Shown: positions 49,351-57,774 of the stretch, in pieces
Layout: the number at the start of each line of letters is the position of its first letter
How positions within the stretch are numbered: position 1 is the stretch's first letter
From: Methylococcales bacterium
GTDB taxonomy: Bacteria; Pseudomonadota; Gammaproteobacteria; Methylococcales; Methylomonadaceae
Assembly: GCA_026399015.1 (NCBI GenBank)
Contig: JAPLRS010000031.1
Coordinates: 40,775 to 104,774, forward strand
Reading direction: 5' to 3'
DNA: 64,000 nt
Program-made: the position numbers and the translations under genes
The notes under the pieces: model-generated
Database searches by the model: none
What the model was told of the DNA's origin: nothing
What the model saw: only the letters and a program-made list of their open reading frames with translations

Positions 49351-49369
49351 GAGAATGATTATTGATTAC
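49351..49369. promoter_or_regulatory. Candidate Fur box upstream of feoA
   Basis: On the reverse strand GTAATCAATAATCATTCTC matches 13 of 19 positions of the Fur consensus, including the run ATAATCATT. It lies 44 bases upstream of the feoA ATG, in the promoter position. An ACTTGTA/TACAAGT inverted repeat (49368-49387) follows in the leader. Fe(II)-Fur repression of feoABC is the standard arrangement. Confidence 0.65.
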
Positions 49370-49413
49370 TTGTAGTGATTTACAAGTTAACACTTACAGT
49401 TTAGGTTAAATAT

Positions 49414-49650
49414 ATGAATACTAGTTTCAAAAATCTAATGGTGGGTGATTTAGGTAAAATTGTTGGTTTTGAACAGACTGGAAAAGCTTATCGTAAGCGT
49501 CTACTTGCAATGGGATTAACACCAGGGACTGAATTTAGCGTCACCCGTTTTGCCCCAATGGGGGATCCAGTTGAGATTAAATTAAGAGGCTTTTCATTAA
49601 CATTACGAAAAGATGAAGCTTCGATTTTATTAATAGAGAAGTTGGTATGA
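49414..49650 (+). CDS. feoA: Ferrous iron transport accessory protein FeoA
   Basis: A 78-aa SH3-like protein that supports FeoB. Conserved features: LMVGDLGKIVGF, YRKRLLAMGLTPGTEF, RFAPMGDPVEIKLRGFSLTLRKDEA. The first gene of feoABC, overlapping feoB by 4 bases (ATGA). A candidate Fur site lies upstream. Confidence 0.94.
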   Translation: MNTSFKNLMVGDLGKIVGFEQTGKAYRKRLLAMGLTPGTEFSVTRFAPMGDPVEIKLRGFSLTLRKDEASILLIEKLV

Positions 49651-51965
49651 AAGTCGATTTCACAGTAGGGGTCGTTGGAAATCCCAATTGTGGTAAAACA
49701 ACACTATTTAATGTCCTTACAGGTTCAAAACAACATGTTGGTAATTGGCCGGGTGTTACCGTTGAAAAGAAAACAGGTGAATATACACATAATAACCAAT
49801 TAATTGAATTGGTTGATTTACCTGGTACCTATTCTTTAGAGGCTGCTGATGACCAAGTATCTTTAGATGAAAAAGTAGCAAGAGATTATGTGGCTTCAAA
49901 AGCTGCGGATTTAATCATCAATATTATTGATGCATCTAATATAGAAAGAAATTTATATCTTACATCTCAATTAATCGAGATGCGTGTTCCAATGCTTGTT
50001 GTGCTCAATATGATGGATGCAGTTAAGCAACGCGGTATAAAAATTGATATTAATCATTTGGCTGAGCAATTGGGTTGTCCGGTGATTCCAATTACGGCCG
50101 CAACAAAATCGGGTGTGCCAGAGTTAAAAGCTATAATTAATCAAGCTGCTGTTGATAAACCAATTCCTAGCGTAAGCATTTTTTACGACAATATTTTAGA
50201 ACAAGCCATAACTGAATTATCAATTAATTTACAAACCAAGGCTAATCAGTATCAGTGTGATTTACGTTGGTTAGCACTTAGAGCATTAGAGTCGGATACT
50301 CTAGCAAAAGAAATGGTGGGCGAAGAATTATGGCCAAACGTATACGCGTTGCAATCTTGGGTTGAAACAGAGACCGCAGATGAGATAGATATTCTTGCGG
50401 CCGATGCACGATATGGTTTTGTAAATCAATTGATTAATTCAACTGTTTGTCGCATAGATGAAGTTAGTCGCTACGCGACAGAAAAAATTGACACGATAGT
50501 GTTAAATAGATTTTTAGGTATTCCAATATTTTTAGTCGTTATGTACGCCATGTTTATGTTTACTATAAATTTAGGCACGGCTTTTGTTGATTTCTTTGAT
50601 CAAGCTGTTGGGGCATTACTTATTGATGGCTTGGCAGTGCAACTTAAAGCACTTAACTTACCTGAATGGTTAATAGTTTTGCTTACTAAAGGTGCAGGGG
50701 GGGGGATTCAAGTTGTTGCTACCTTTATCCCAATAATAGGGCTGTTATTTATGTTTTTATCAGCCTTAGAAGATTCTGGTTATATGTCTAGGGCCGCATT
50801 TGTCATGGATAGATTCATGCGTATGATTGGTTTACCTGGTAAATCATTTGTACCTATGATTGTCGGATTTGGTTGCAACGTGCCCGCCATTATGGCAACT
50901 AGAACTTTAGAGAATCAACGCGACAGAATATTAACAAACTTGATGAATCCATTTATGTCATGTGGAGCGCGATTACCTGTTTACGCTTTATTCGCCGCTG
51001 CATTTTTCCCAGTTGGAGGACAAAATTTAGTATTTGCATTGTATTTAGTCGGTATCGCAGTCGCTGTATTAACTGGCTTAATTATGCGACATACTTTATT
51101 TAAAGGCGAATCAGCTCCTTTTATTATGGAACTACCTGCTTATCATATGCCTACTTTACGAGGAGTGATGATAAGAACTTGGGATCGCTTGCAAGCATTT
51201 ATTATGAATGCAGGGAAGGTAATTATACCTATGGTTATAGTATTAAACTTCTTAAATGCTTTAGGTATTGATGGTAGTTTTAATCAAGAGAATAGTAATA
51301 AATCAGTTTTAAGCGAGATTGGTCGTACTTTAACTCCTGTATTTAAACCAATGGGAATTGAGAAAGATAATTGGCCAGCGACCGTTGGTATTTTTACAGG
51401 TGTTTTAGCTAAGGAAGCTGTAGTAGGTACACTAGATGCGCTTTATAGTCAGATTTCCAACTCAGAACCATCAAATACCTCTGAATTTAGTCTAAATGAA
51501 GCCTTAATAGTTGCTTGGGATACTATTCCAGAAAACTTTGCAAAGTTAGCGGATAACATTTTAGATCCTTTAGGTCTTAATATCGGAAATGTAAAAGATA
51601 TTAGCTCTGCAGCCAATGAGCAAGCTGTAGACGCAAATACTTTTGCCGCAATGCAACAAAGTTTTGACGGTAAAGCAGGTGCTTTTGCTTATTTATTGTT
51701 TATTTTACTTTATGCACCCTGTGTTGCGGCAACAGCTGCTATATATAGGGAAACTAATGTGCAGTGGACTGTATTTGTTGTTTTTTGGACAACAGGTATT
51801 GCCTATCTATCTGCGACTGTATTTTATCAATCTGTTACTTTTTCACAGCATCCAGGGTATTCTCTAGCTTGGATTAGTGGGTTATTGATTATATTCATAA
51901 CAGTGTTATTTGCATTGTGGTGGAGTGGTAGAAGGCAATCTAAATCGATTTTTGTAGGTATTTAA
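49647..51965 (+). CDS. feoB: Ferrous iron transporter FeoB
   Basis: Inner-membrane Fe(II) transporter with a cytosolic G domain. G1 is VGNPNCGKTTLFN (from residue 10), G3 DLPGTYSLE and G4 LNMMDAV. A helical spacer leads to the membrane domain, with two Gate motifs (LPGKSFVPMIVGFGCNVPAIMATRTLE and the second near LLYAPCVAATAAIYRE) that hold conserved cysteines. 772 aa matches the E. coli length. It is in one operon with feoA and feoC. Confidence 0.96.
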   Translation: MKVDFTVGVVGNPNCGKTTLFNVLTGSKQHVGNWPGVTVEKKTGEYTHNNQLIELVDLPGTYSLEAADDQVSLDEKVARDYVASKAADLIINIIDASNIERNLYLTSQLIEMRVPMLVVLNMMDAVKQRGIKIDINHLAEQLGCPVIPITAATKSGVPELKAIINQAAVDKPIPSVSIFYDNILEQAITELSINLQTKANQYQCDLRWLALRALESDTLAKEMVGEELWPNVYALQSWVETETADEIDILAADARYGFVNQLINSTVCRIDEVSRYATEKIDTIVLNRFLGIPIFLVVMYAMFMFTINLGTAFVDFFDQAVGALLIDGLAVQLKALNLPEWLIVLLTKGAGGGIQVVATFIPIIGLLFMFLSALEDSGYMSRAAFVMDRFMRMIGLPGKSFVPMIVGFGCNVPAIMATRTLENQRDRILTNLMNPFMSCGARLPVYALFAAAFFPVGGQNLVFALYLVGIAVAVLTGLIMRHTLFKGESAPFIMELPAYHMPTLRGVMIRTWDRLQAFIMNAGKVIIPMVIVLNFLNALGIDGSFNQENSNKSVLSEIGRTLTPVFKPMGIEKDNWPATVGIFTGVLAKEAVVGTLDALYSQISNSEPSNTSEFSLNEALIVAWDTIPENFAKLADNILDPLGLNIGNVKDISSAANEQAVDANTFAAMQQSFDGKAGAFAYLLFILLYAPCVAATAAIYRETNVQWTVFVVFWTTGIAYLSATVFYQSVTFSQHPGYSLAWISGLLIIFITVLFALWWSGRRQSKSIFVGI

Positions 51966-51967
51966 TA

Positions 51968-52192
51968 ATGATCTTAGCTGATTTACGTGATTATTTAAAA
52001 CAAAGACCTAGTGTTGCTTTAGCAGATTTAGTTAATCATTTTAATTGTGATGCTGATGCTTTACGTGGCATGATGCAACGCTGGATCAGTAAAGGCACAC
52101 TACGAAAGTTATCTAACGATAAAGGGTGTGGCACCACTTGCTGTAAATGTGATCCCAATTTGACAGAAATATACCAGTGGGTAGATAGTTAA
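51968..52192 (+). CDS. feoC: FeoC-like winged-helix protein
   Basis: A 74-aa winged-helix protein (MILADLRDYLKQRPSVALADLVNHF) that follows feoB by 2 bases. The wing carries a cysteine cluster, C54, C58, C59 and C61 (KGCGTTCCKC), as in gammaproteobacterial FeoC, where it is a proposed Fe-S or oxygen sensor controlling FeoB stability. Its stop abuts the stop of the convergent next gene with no gap. Confidence 0.88.
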   Translation: MILADLRDYLKQRPSVALADLVNHFNCDADALRGMMQRWISKGTLRKLSNDKGCGTTCCKCDPNLTEIYQWVDS

Positions 52193-53542
52193 TCATGATT
52201 TTCGGCTAGAGATAGTTTGAGCAACAGCCGCACCCATTATTAAGGCGTAAGTGTAGCTTACTGCAGGTATTTGTAAGCTAAAATCTACTAATGCATGCGC
52301 TCCAACCAATAAACTAGCTGAAAAACCTACGGTAGGATAAATCCAGTTTCTTTTTCTAATCCATACACCTCTAAGACATACAAAAGCAACTATGGCTATG
52401 GCTAAAAATAGCAGAGAAGCTTGAATTAAGCCTAGTTCAAAAATATTTTCTAAGTAAGTGTTATGGGCTTTGTCGTAGAATCCGACAATTGTTTCGTCCC
52501 TGTATAGCCTAAAAGTATGTTCAAAACTGCCGTAGCCAACACCGAAGGCGCTATTTTCTTGATTTGCCTTATTTAGAAGATTGTATACCAGTAAGCGACC
52601 TTCATTTTCTGGGTCTGTAGCATCGAGACGATCTAGTAATTTATCACCACTACGCATCATAACCCCCCAAGAAAGAAGGCCAATAAAACCTAATAGAATC
52701 ATGATGATTCTATTATTCTTAATTTTACGAGTCAGTAGAAGTACAATAAAAAATCCAATGACTGCAAGTGCAGTACTTAAGAAACCGCCACGTGATTGAG
52801 TTAAAAACAATGCTGTGGTAATAGTTACTATCAGTAATAGTGGGAACCAACCTCTAATAAAAACATGTTCAAAAAAGTATTGGCGTCCAAAGTTATTTTT
52901 TAATCCATACTGTAAACAAGAATGCACTTTCTCAAACATTAAGGGAAAGCTAGCCAATAAAGTTAAGCCTGCATAAGTTGCATAAGAATTACGATTAACA
53001 AAGGTACTAGTGACCGCATCCATCGACGCCCAGCGTTCAAACCAAAGAATAGTGTTGAAGCCACCAAGGTATATTACTAAGCCATAGACAGCATAAATTA
53101 ACCCAACATAAGCAAGACTGTTAAAGGTGTGTATTGTGTTATCGGTAGAACGATTAAATTGTAGGCTTATTAAAAAGACGAGAAAATAACTCAATAATTT
53201 CATTAACGCCGCACCGGTATCTATCGGTGATAGACTGATGTAACCTTTGACAGGTATGGATAACTGTTCTGCAGTTAGTTTCCAAAGAGGGTGAATCCAA
53301 GCGTCTGGAACAAAGTCACATAATTGCAGCAGTATCCACGTAACCGGAATGATTAATAGCCATATAGAGATTGATACAGGTTTTATTAAGAGTGGTTTAT
53401 CTTTTGGGTTGAATAAAGTAGTTAAACACCCTCCTAAGCCAAAAAATGCAACAATGACAGCGTATAAACTCCAAGCCCAAGGTCGATTAGCGCCAAAAGG
53501 AATTGGGGCTAAGAGCAAGGTATATAAAAATAATTTGTACAT
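52193..53542 (-). CDS. O-antigen ligase/polymerase (Wzy_C) family membrane protein
   Basis: A 449-aa polytopic inner-membrane protein with roughly 11-12 predicted TM segments. The Wzy_C landmarks are LTQSRGGFLSTALAV and the large periplasmic loop ending in DKAHNTYLENIFELGLI with the conserved histidine. Such proteins join polysaccharide chains to lipid A-core, to other chains or to proteins. No other polysaccharide genes are nearby, so ligase versus polymerase or glycosyl-protein ligase cannot be decided. Convergent with feoC with zero spacing. Confidence 0.8.
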   Translation of the reverse strand: MYKLFLYTLLLAPIPFGANRPWAWSLYAVIVAFFGLGGCLTTLFNPKDKPLLIKPVSISIWLLIIPVTWILLQLCDFVPDAWIHPLWKLTAEQLSIPVKGYISLSPIDTGAALMKLLSYFLVFLISLQFNRSTDNTIHTFNSLAYVGLIYAVYGLVIYLGGFNTILWFERWASMDAVTSTFVNRNSYATYAGLTLLASFPLMFEKVHSCLQYGLKNNFGRQYFFEHVFIRGWFPLLLIVTITTALFLTQSRGGFLSTALAVIGFFIVLLLTRKIKNNRIIMILLGFIGLLSWGVMMRSGDKLLDRLDATDPENEGRLLVYNLLNKANQENSAFGVGYGSFEHTFRLYRDETIVGFYDKAHNTYLENIFELGLIQASLLFLAIAIVAFVCLRGVWIRKRNWIYPTVGFSASLLVGAHALVDFSLQIPAVSYTYALIMGAAVAQTISSRKS

Positions 53543-53723
53543 AGGCTTATGAATAATAAAATTTCAGATAATCTGTATTGCTTACAACTGATAATTTTTC
53601 AGTAAAGTAATGTTAGTAAATTGAGTGGATTCTACTCTAAGTATAAACAAATAATTCATTAAAGTATTAGTGTTAGCCAAGTAATGATTAGTTATTTCAC
53701 TAGAGTTACAAAATTACCTACTA

Positions 53724-54578
53724 TTACTTTTGACGTAAAACAGTTTCGCATAGTGCTGGTAATTCAGCTGGCTTTGTTAAAAGTTTATTGGGGGCTGGTT
53801 TTTTTGCTTCATTCGTAAACCACCAATCAAGTCCAGCATCACAGCCATTTCCAGCCGGTAAGGGTTCTTGAGCTTGGCAATTTTGGTTTCCATTAGGACA
53901 TTTTAGTCGTACATGAAAATGATCATCATGATGCCACCAAGGCCGAATCTTTCTTAACCATGTCTCCTTGTTGTAATGCCAGCACAGTTCTTTTTTGATA
54001 CTAGGGTTTACAAAAATTCTATCAACCTCAGGCAAAGAGGCTGCTGTCGCTAAAATTTTTTCGTGGGTTTGTGACCATTGTCTTGGGTCTAAATAATCAG
54101 TATTTTTTATTAAGACGGAAGGCGCTGCCCAAGACTCCCTTTCGTCGTAAGTCAGAGTGTGAGTAATGGCATGAGAGGATAATAAAAACCAAATATCTAC
54201 ATCTAAGCCTGTTTGATGGCTTTTATGGCCACTAATAGTTGGTCCGCCTCGTGGTTGACCCAAATCACCTATTAACAAAGTTCCTAAATGTTGATTTTGA
54301 GCTGTTTGTCCTAGGTTAAGAATAAAATCTCTTAAAGCAGGGTGTCCATAAGAGCGTTTTCTAGAGGGGCGCATGATTTGATAACCGATGCCATTAGCTG
54401 GTACGGAAACGGCACCACTTATGCAACCTGACGAGTAAGTGCCAATACTTTGAGCAATATTATTTTGAGTGGGGTGAGTTACTTGCGCCCAGCGTTGAGC
54501 AATAGCATCAGCCTGACAGTGTTGTGTTATTAGACCAAGTAATAAAAGACTAAGATAAGAGCGTTTAGTTTTTAGCAA
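53724..54578 (-). CDS. mepA: Penicillin-insensitive murein endopeptidase
   Basis: Periplasmic M74 LAS metallopeptidase that cleaves D-Ala-meso-DAP crosslinks. A signal peptide spans about residues 1-23. Zinc ligands and active-site residues are in SGHKSHQTGLDVDIWF (H118, D126) and HHDDHFHVRLKCP. WHYNKETWLRKIRPWW is also conserved. 284 aa, typical. The start is TTG, with no better in-frame candidate. The minus-strand RNA candidate ends about 35 bases upstream. Confidence 0.92.
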   Translation of the reverse strand: MLKTKRSYLSLLLLGLITQHCQADAIAQRWAQVTHPTQNNIAQSIGTYSSGCISGAVSVPANGIGYQIMRPSRKRSYGHPALRDFILNLGQTAQNQHLGTLLIGDLGQPRGGPTISGHKSHQTGLDVDIWFLLSSHAITHTLTYDERESWAAPSVLIKNTDYLDPRQWSQTHEKILATAASLPEVDRIFVNPSIKKELCWHYNKETWLRKIRPWWHHDDHFHVRLKCPNGNQNCQAQEPLPAGNGCDAGLDWWFTNEAKKPAPNKLLTKPAELPALCETVLRQK

Positions 54579-54613
54579 CGATACACCATAAAATATAAGA
54601 AAGTGACGGGCAT

Positions 54614-54794
54614 AAAAAAGCCCACATAAGTGGGCTCCGTCCTGTTTTTTTTATTGTTGTGGACGACTGCTGGGTGCATAGCAGTTTCAGATAAGTAGCG
54701 ATTTTTATTATTGTTTTGCCAAAAAGTAATTGGCCGCTTTCCTCCTCCCTCTGAAAGACCAAGTCATTTAAAACTGTGGTACCTCTCTTAAGGT
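54614..54794 (-). ncRNA. Candidate stand-alone structured small RNA (about 180 nt)
   Basis: Minus-strand unit with promoter elements TAGACA (54824-54829) and TAGAAT (54801-54806), spacer 17. It ends at an intrinsic terminator with stem AGCCCAC/GTGGGCT (54619-54636) and T6. Inside are hairpins ACCT/AGGT, TTGG-CTTTC/GAAAG-CCAA with loop AGAGGGAGGAG, and ACTGCT/AGCAGT with loop ATGCACCC. Five GGA triplets, three of them in one loop, recall RsmA/CsrA-binding RNAs. No known family is recognised with certainty; open frames here have no protein features. Confidence 0.55.
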
Positions 54795-54800
54795 GGGTGC

Positions 54801-54829
54801 ATTCTAAAGTAAAGAATTTGGCTTGTCTA
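54801..54829 (-). promoter_or_regulatory. Sigma70-type promoter of the candidate RNA
   Basis: -35 TAGACA and -10 TAGAAT each match 5 of 6 consensus bases, with an ideal 17-bp spacer, on the minus strand. An upstream terminator-like palindrome (54835-54857) insulates it. Confidence 0.55.
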
Positions 54830-54834
54830 CAAAA

Positions 54835-54857
54835 AAGTGCGACAAATTGTCGCACTT
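54835..54857 (-). terminator. Palindromic terminator-like element upstream of the RNA promoter
   Basis: AAGTGCGACAA (54835-54845) and TTGTCGCACTT (54847-54857) are exact inverted repeats around one base. On the minus strand a T6 tract (54831-54836) follows. No minus-strand gene is known upstream of it, so it may end antisense transcription or act as a binding site. Confidence 0.6.
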
Positions 54858-55296
54858 GTAATATTGATAAAATTTAATGTTAAAAGATTAATAGTGATAA
54901 ACTATTAATCTTAATTTAATTGAATTTAAATCATATTGTTATCGATAAATATTACTTAAAGAGTGTAAAATTTTATTTTATGAATTTTTAGGGTGATTAT
55001 TGCAAAATAAATAAAAAACAGAGATAAAAATATTTATTTCTTGTATTAGTTTTATCTAAATTGAAGCTTTATCGAACATATTTTAGAGATGATTTTGATA
55101 AAAATGATAGATGGTTAAGGCTGACAAGGATAAAATCAAAAAAAGTTAAGTTTTCTGATCTAATCTATGACTACAATAGCGAAATAGGTATTGTGTTTAA
55201 ATTTTTTAGCTTTTTAAAAATCGTTGCTCTCAGTATTAATAATAAATAGGGAGCTTTTAAAAACTCAACTTATTGTAAAAATATTGGTAATAAGAA
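54858..55296. other. AT-rich intergenic region with a 12-bp hairpin
   Basis: Contains one strong hairpin, AAGATTAATAGT (54884-54895) with ACTATTAATCTT (54901-54912), loop GATAA. A 62-codon frame with a TTG start at 55061 has no ribosome site or recognisable domain, so I do not call it. Otherwise featureless. Confidence 0.5.
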
Positions 55297-55620
55297 ATGC
55301 CAGAAATTTCAGAAACAAAAAAGATAATGACTTGTCCGCGCTGTGGATCAGAAGTTTTTAAAGTACATCGAACTGGGATTAACAAGTTGATGGGGCGATT
55401 TGTTCGTACTAGACAATTTGCCTGTTCAAGTCAGAAATGTTCTTATACCACTGTTAAATTGACTAAAAGTCGAAGTAAGTTCAAGAATCCATTTCTACCC
55501 ATAAGTCCGTTAAGAAATAAATTTAATATGATTATTTTGATTATTTTTGTAATGATCTTTTGGTCTTTTGTTATTGACATGATAGTGGCTCATTTTTCAG
55601 CAAGACCCACTGTTGAATAG
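55297..55620 (+). CDS. Small zinc-ribbon membrane protein, unknown function
   Basis: A 107-aa protein of unrecognised family. The N-terminus is a zinc ribbon with C13-x2-C16 (CPRCGSE) and C43-x4-C48 (ACSSQKCSY). A basic linker follows, then one hydrophobic helix at about 78-98 (MIILIIFVMIFWSFVIDMIV). Topology would place the zinc ribbon in the cytoplasm by the positive-inside rule. It precedes the patatin gene by 12 bases, so the two are probably co-transcribed. Confidence 0.7.
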   Translation: MPEISETKKIMTCPRCGSEVFKVHRTGINKLMGRFVRTRQFACSSQKCSYTTVKLTKSRSKFKNPFLPISPLRNKFNMIILIIFVMIFWSFVIDMIVAHFSARPTVE

Positions 55621-55632
55621 ATTCAAATTTTT

Positions 55633-56715
55633 ATGAGTCTATTTTCACGTCGCCAATTTCTTTTCGCAACTTTAGGGGCTGTTTTTTCTGGTCCAACAGT
55701 TGCCAAATCTATCAGTTCTCTTTTTATTCACAACAATAAGAAAAATACGACTCCCGTTTCAAATCAAAATGTACCTGTTATAGCCACAAATCTTGCTCAT
55801 CCACCGCCTTACACTCCATCTCTTGGGCTCAATAAAGATCGGGCTTTATTGTTGTGCGGTGGCGGTGATTATATGCTGGCTTGGACTTTAGGTTATTTTT
55901 ATGCCCTGCATCAAAGTGGTGTCGATTTAGGCAAAGCAGAAGTGATTGTCGGTACTTCTGCGGGCGCTATTGCTGGTAGTGCGATTGCTACCGGGCATTT
56001 TGTGCATTTACTTAAGGAAGTGAATTTTTTCACAGATATGCCACAAATATTAATGGCGCTCACTAGTACTAAAAATTTAAATACGAGTCAGAAAAGGGCT
56101 TTGCAACAGTGTTTAAGTGTTAAAGATGCTAAGCCTCTTAGCATTCAAGCAATAGGCAGAGCGGCTATGGCTACACATGTTAGCCTCCCTGAGGATTATG
56201 AAGCTAGTTTAAAAAGATTACTGGGCCTAAAAAACTGGCCATCTGATAAATTATTTGTGACTACTACTGATACATATACTGGTGAACGTTTAGTTATATC
56301 AAATGCAGATAATGTGCCTATTGAACAAGCCTGTATTGCAAGTAATGCTTGGCCAGGCCTTAAGCCACCTGTGTGGATAGGTGAGTATTCTTGTATGGAT
56401 GGTGGGGTGTCAGAAACCTCGACTCATGCCGATATTTTAGCAGGTGCTAAAAGAGTAATGATTTTTTCATTAACTGACGGCAGTCCGCAGTCGAATGAAC
56501 AGGGGTTACGCTTAAGTAGTTTGCCCAACACCTTAAATGAGGATATTGCTAGTTTAGCTAAAGTCGGCTCTCAAGCATTATTAATTACAGCCGGTTTGCC
56601 ACCGGGTAAAAAGACAGTTGATTTATTGGATCCTAAGTTAATTGGTCAAGGGTTAACTTATGGATATGTTAGAGGTATTGCTGGAGCTGATCAGGTTAAA
56701 CAATTTTGGGTTTAA
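55633..56715 (+). CDS. Patatin-like phospholipase with Tat-type signal
   Basis: Predicted acyl hydrolase of the patatin family, 360 aa. The N-terminus has a twin-arginine motif (SRRQFLFATLGAVFSG), implying export of the folded enzyme. The catalytic dyad is S109 (VGTSAGAIAG) and D256 (MDGG), and the oxyanion glycine loop is CGGGDYMLAW. A Pro/Asn-rich linker separates the signal from the domain. The substrate is likely a phospholipid or other acyl ester. It is followed by a shared terminator with phoB. Confidence 0.85.
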   Translation: MSLFSRRQFLFATLGAVFSGPTVAKSISSLFIHNNKKNTTPVSNQNVPVIATNLAHPPPYTPSLGLNKDRALLLCGGGDYMLAWTLGYFYALHQSGVDLGKAEVIVGTSAGAIAGSAIATGHFVHLLKEVNFFTDMPQILMALTSTKNLNTSQKRALQQCLSVKDAKPLSIQAIGRAAMATHVSLPEDYEASLKRLLGLKNWPSDKLFVTTTDTYTGERLVISNADNVPIEQACIASNAWPGLKPPVWIGEYSCMDGGVSETSTHADILAGAKRVMIFSLTDGSPQSNEQGLRLSSLPNTLNEDIASLAKVGSQALLITAGLPPGKKTVDLLDPKLIGQGLTYGYVRGIAGADQVKQFWV

Positions 56716-56740
56716 ACCAGTTGAGTTATTATTTATAAAA

Positions 56741-56770
56741 AAACAGGGCTGTTAAGCCCTGTTTTTATTT
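56741..56770. terminator. Bidirectional terminator between patatin gene and phoB
   Basis: AAACAGGGCT (56741-56750) pairs with AGCCCTGTTT (56755-56764), loop GTTA, with A-rich and T-rich flanks for both strands. The genes converge on it. Confidence 0.88.
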
Positions 56771-56775
56771 TTAAT

Positions 56776-57468
56776 TTAAGCGGCTAGAGAAAACCGATAA
56801 CCAAAACCATGAACAGTTTGCACTAAATCTTTTCTACCATGTTCTTCAAGGGTTTGCCTTAAGCGTCGAATATGTACATCGATAGTACGTTCTTCAATAT
56901 AAACCTTGCGCCCCCAAATTTGATCCAGCAATTGTGTCCGTGTATAGGCTTTATCCGGATGCGTCATAAAGAAGTGCATTAATCGAAATCGAGTTGGTCC
57001 CACTTCTAACCACTGATTGCCAATACCTAGACGACGTTGATCTGTATCTAAAGTTATATCGCCTATGGTAATTTGCGTTTCGCGTTGATTTTTACCTTGT
57101 CTCAGCAATGCAATCCTTACACGAGCGATGAGTTCATTAGGTGAAAAAGGTTTAGTGACATAATCATCTGCGTTAGTATCAAGACCGTTAATAATAAAGT
57201 CTTCTTCACCGCGAGCAATTGAAAATATCACGGGAATGTTTTTATGAGTTGGATCTTTTTTTAGTTTGTTGGCCCAGTTGATGCCGTTATTGTCTTGTAA
57301 TTTCCAATCCAATAAGATTAAATCAAAGTCCTCAGTATCTACTGCCATTTGTGCTTGCAGAATATTAGTTGCTGCAGTAGGTTTAAAACCGGCCTTTTCA
57401 AGAACAAACATCAACATTTCTCTAATGGCTTCGTCATTTTCAACAACGAGAATATTATAGTTAGTCAT
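56776..57468 (-). CDS. phoB: Phosphate regulon response regulator PhoB
   Basis: OmpR-type regulator activating phosphate-starvation genes. The receiver domain has acidic E10/N11/D12, phospho-acceptor D54 (ILLDWKL) and K106 (VTKPFSP). The usual switch Thr is S83 (FSIARGEED). The winged-helix output domain ends RTIDVHIRRLRQTLEEHG and VQTVHGFGYRFS, closely PhoB-like. 230 aa. No phoR is adjacent. The next upstream gene is a phosphatase with a triple Pho-box repeat, consistent with direct control. Confidence 0.88.
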   Translation of the reverse strand: MTNYNILVVENDEAIREMLMFVLEKAGFKPTAATNILQAQMAVDTEDFDLILLDWKLQDNNGINWANKLKKDPTHKNIPVIFSIARGEEDFIINGLDTNADDYVTKPFSPNELIARVRIALLRQGKNQRETQITIGDITLDTDQRRLGIGNQWLEVGPTRFRLMHFFMTHPDKAYTRTQLLDQIWGRKVYIEERTIDVHIRRLRQTLEEHGRKDLVQTVHGFGYRFSLAA

Positions 57469-57708
57469 AATAGAAATTAGTGTAATTGAATCAAGTTAAT
57501 TTTTAAAGTTTATGGTACTTAGAGGTATTGTTTTCTAAGTCTTACTTAGTAATAAAGCACGACTGATGCCAACTTTTTAACTCTATGATTAAAATGGATT
57601 TTTATGAAATATTGAACAGAGGATGTGTTTGCTGATAAACACTAGTTGATTGTCAGGTGTTGAAATATAAACAGTTTGACGTACTGATGGACATATAAAA
57701 TTTAGGAA
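57469..57708. other. Intergenic region between the phosphatase terminator and phoB
   Basis: About 240 bases holding the phoB promoter region. I see no convincing Pho box or gene here. Confidence 0.4.
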
Positions 57709-57744
57709 AAAAACGCCAGTGGTTTTAAAACCGCCAGCGTTTTT
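57709..57744 (-). terminator. Terminator after the metallophosphoesterase gene
   Basis: AAAAACGC (57709-57716) pairs with GCGTTTTT (57737-57744); an inner stem GGTTTT/AAAACC continues across a small internal loop. The T-run on the minus strand follows the phosphatase stop. Confidence 0.85.
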
Positions 57745-57774
57745 GTTAGTGGATAAAGCTTTTGTTAATAAGGC

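Noticed and set aside
54565..54855. 96-codon minus-strand frame before mepA
   Set aside because: It crosses a terminator and hairpins, has no domain or ribosome site, and an RNA gene explains the region better.
55061..55249. 62-codon frame with TTG start
   Set aside because: No ribosome site, low-complexity Lys/Phe-rich content and no neighbour coupling.
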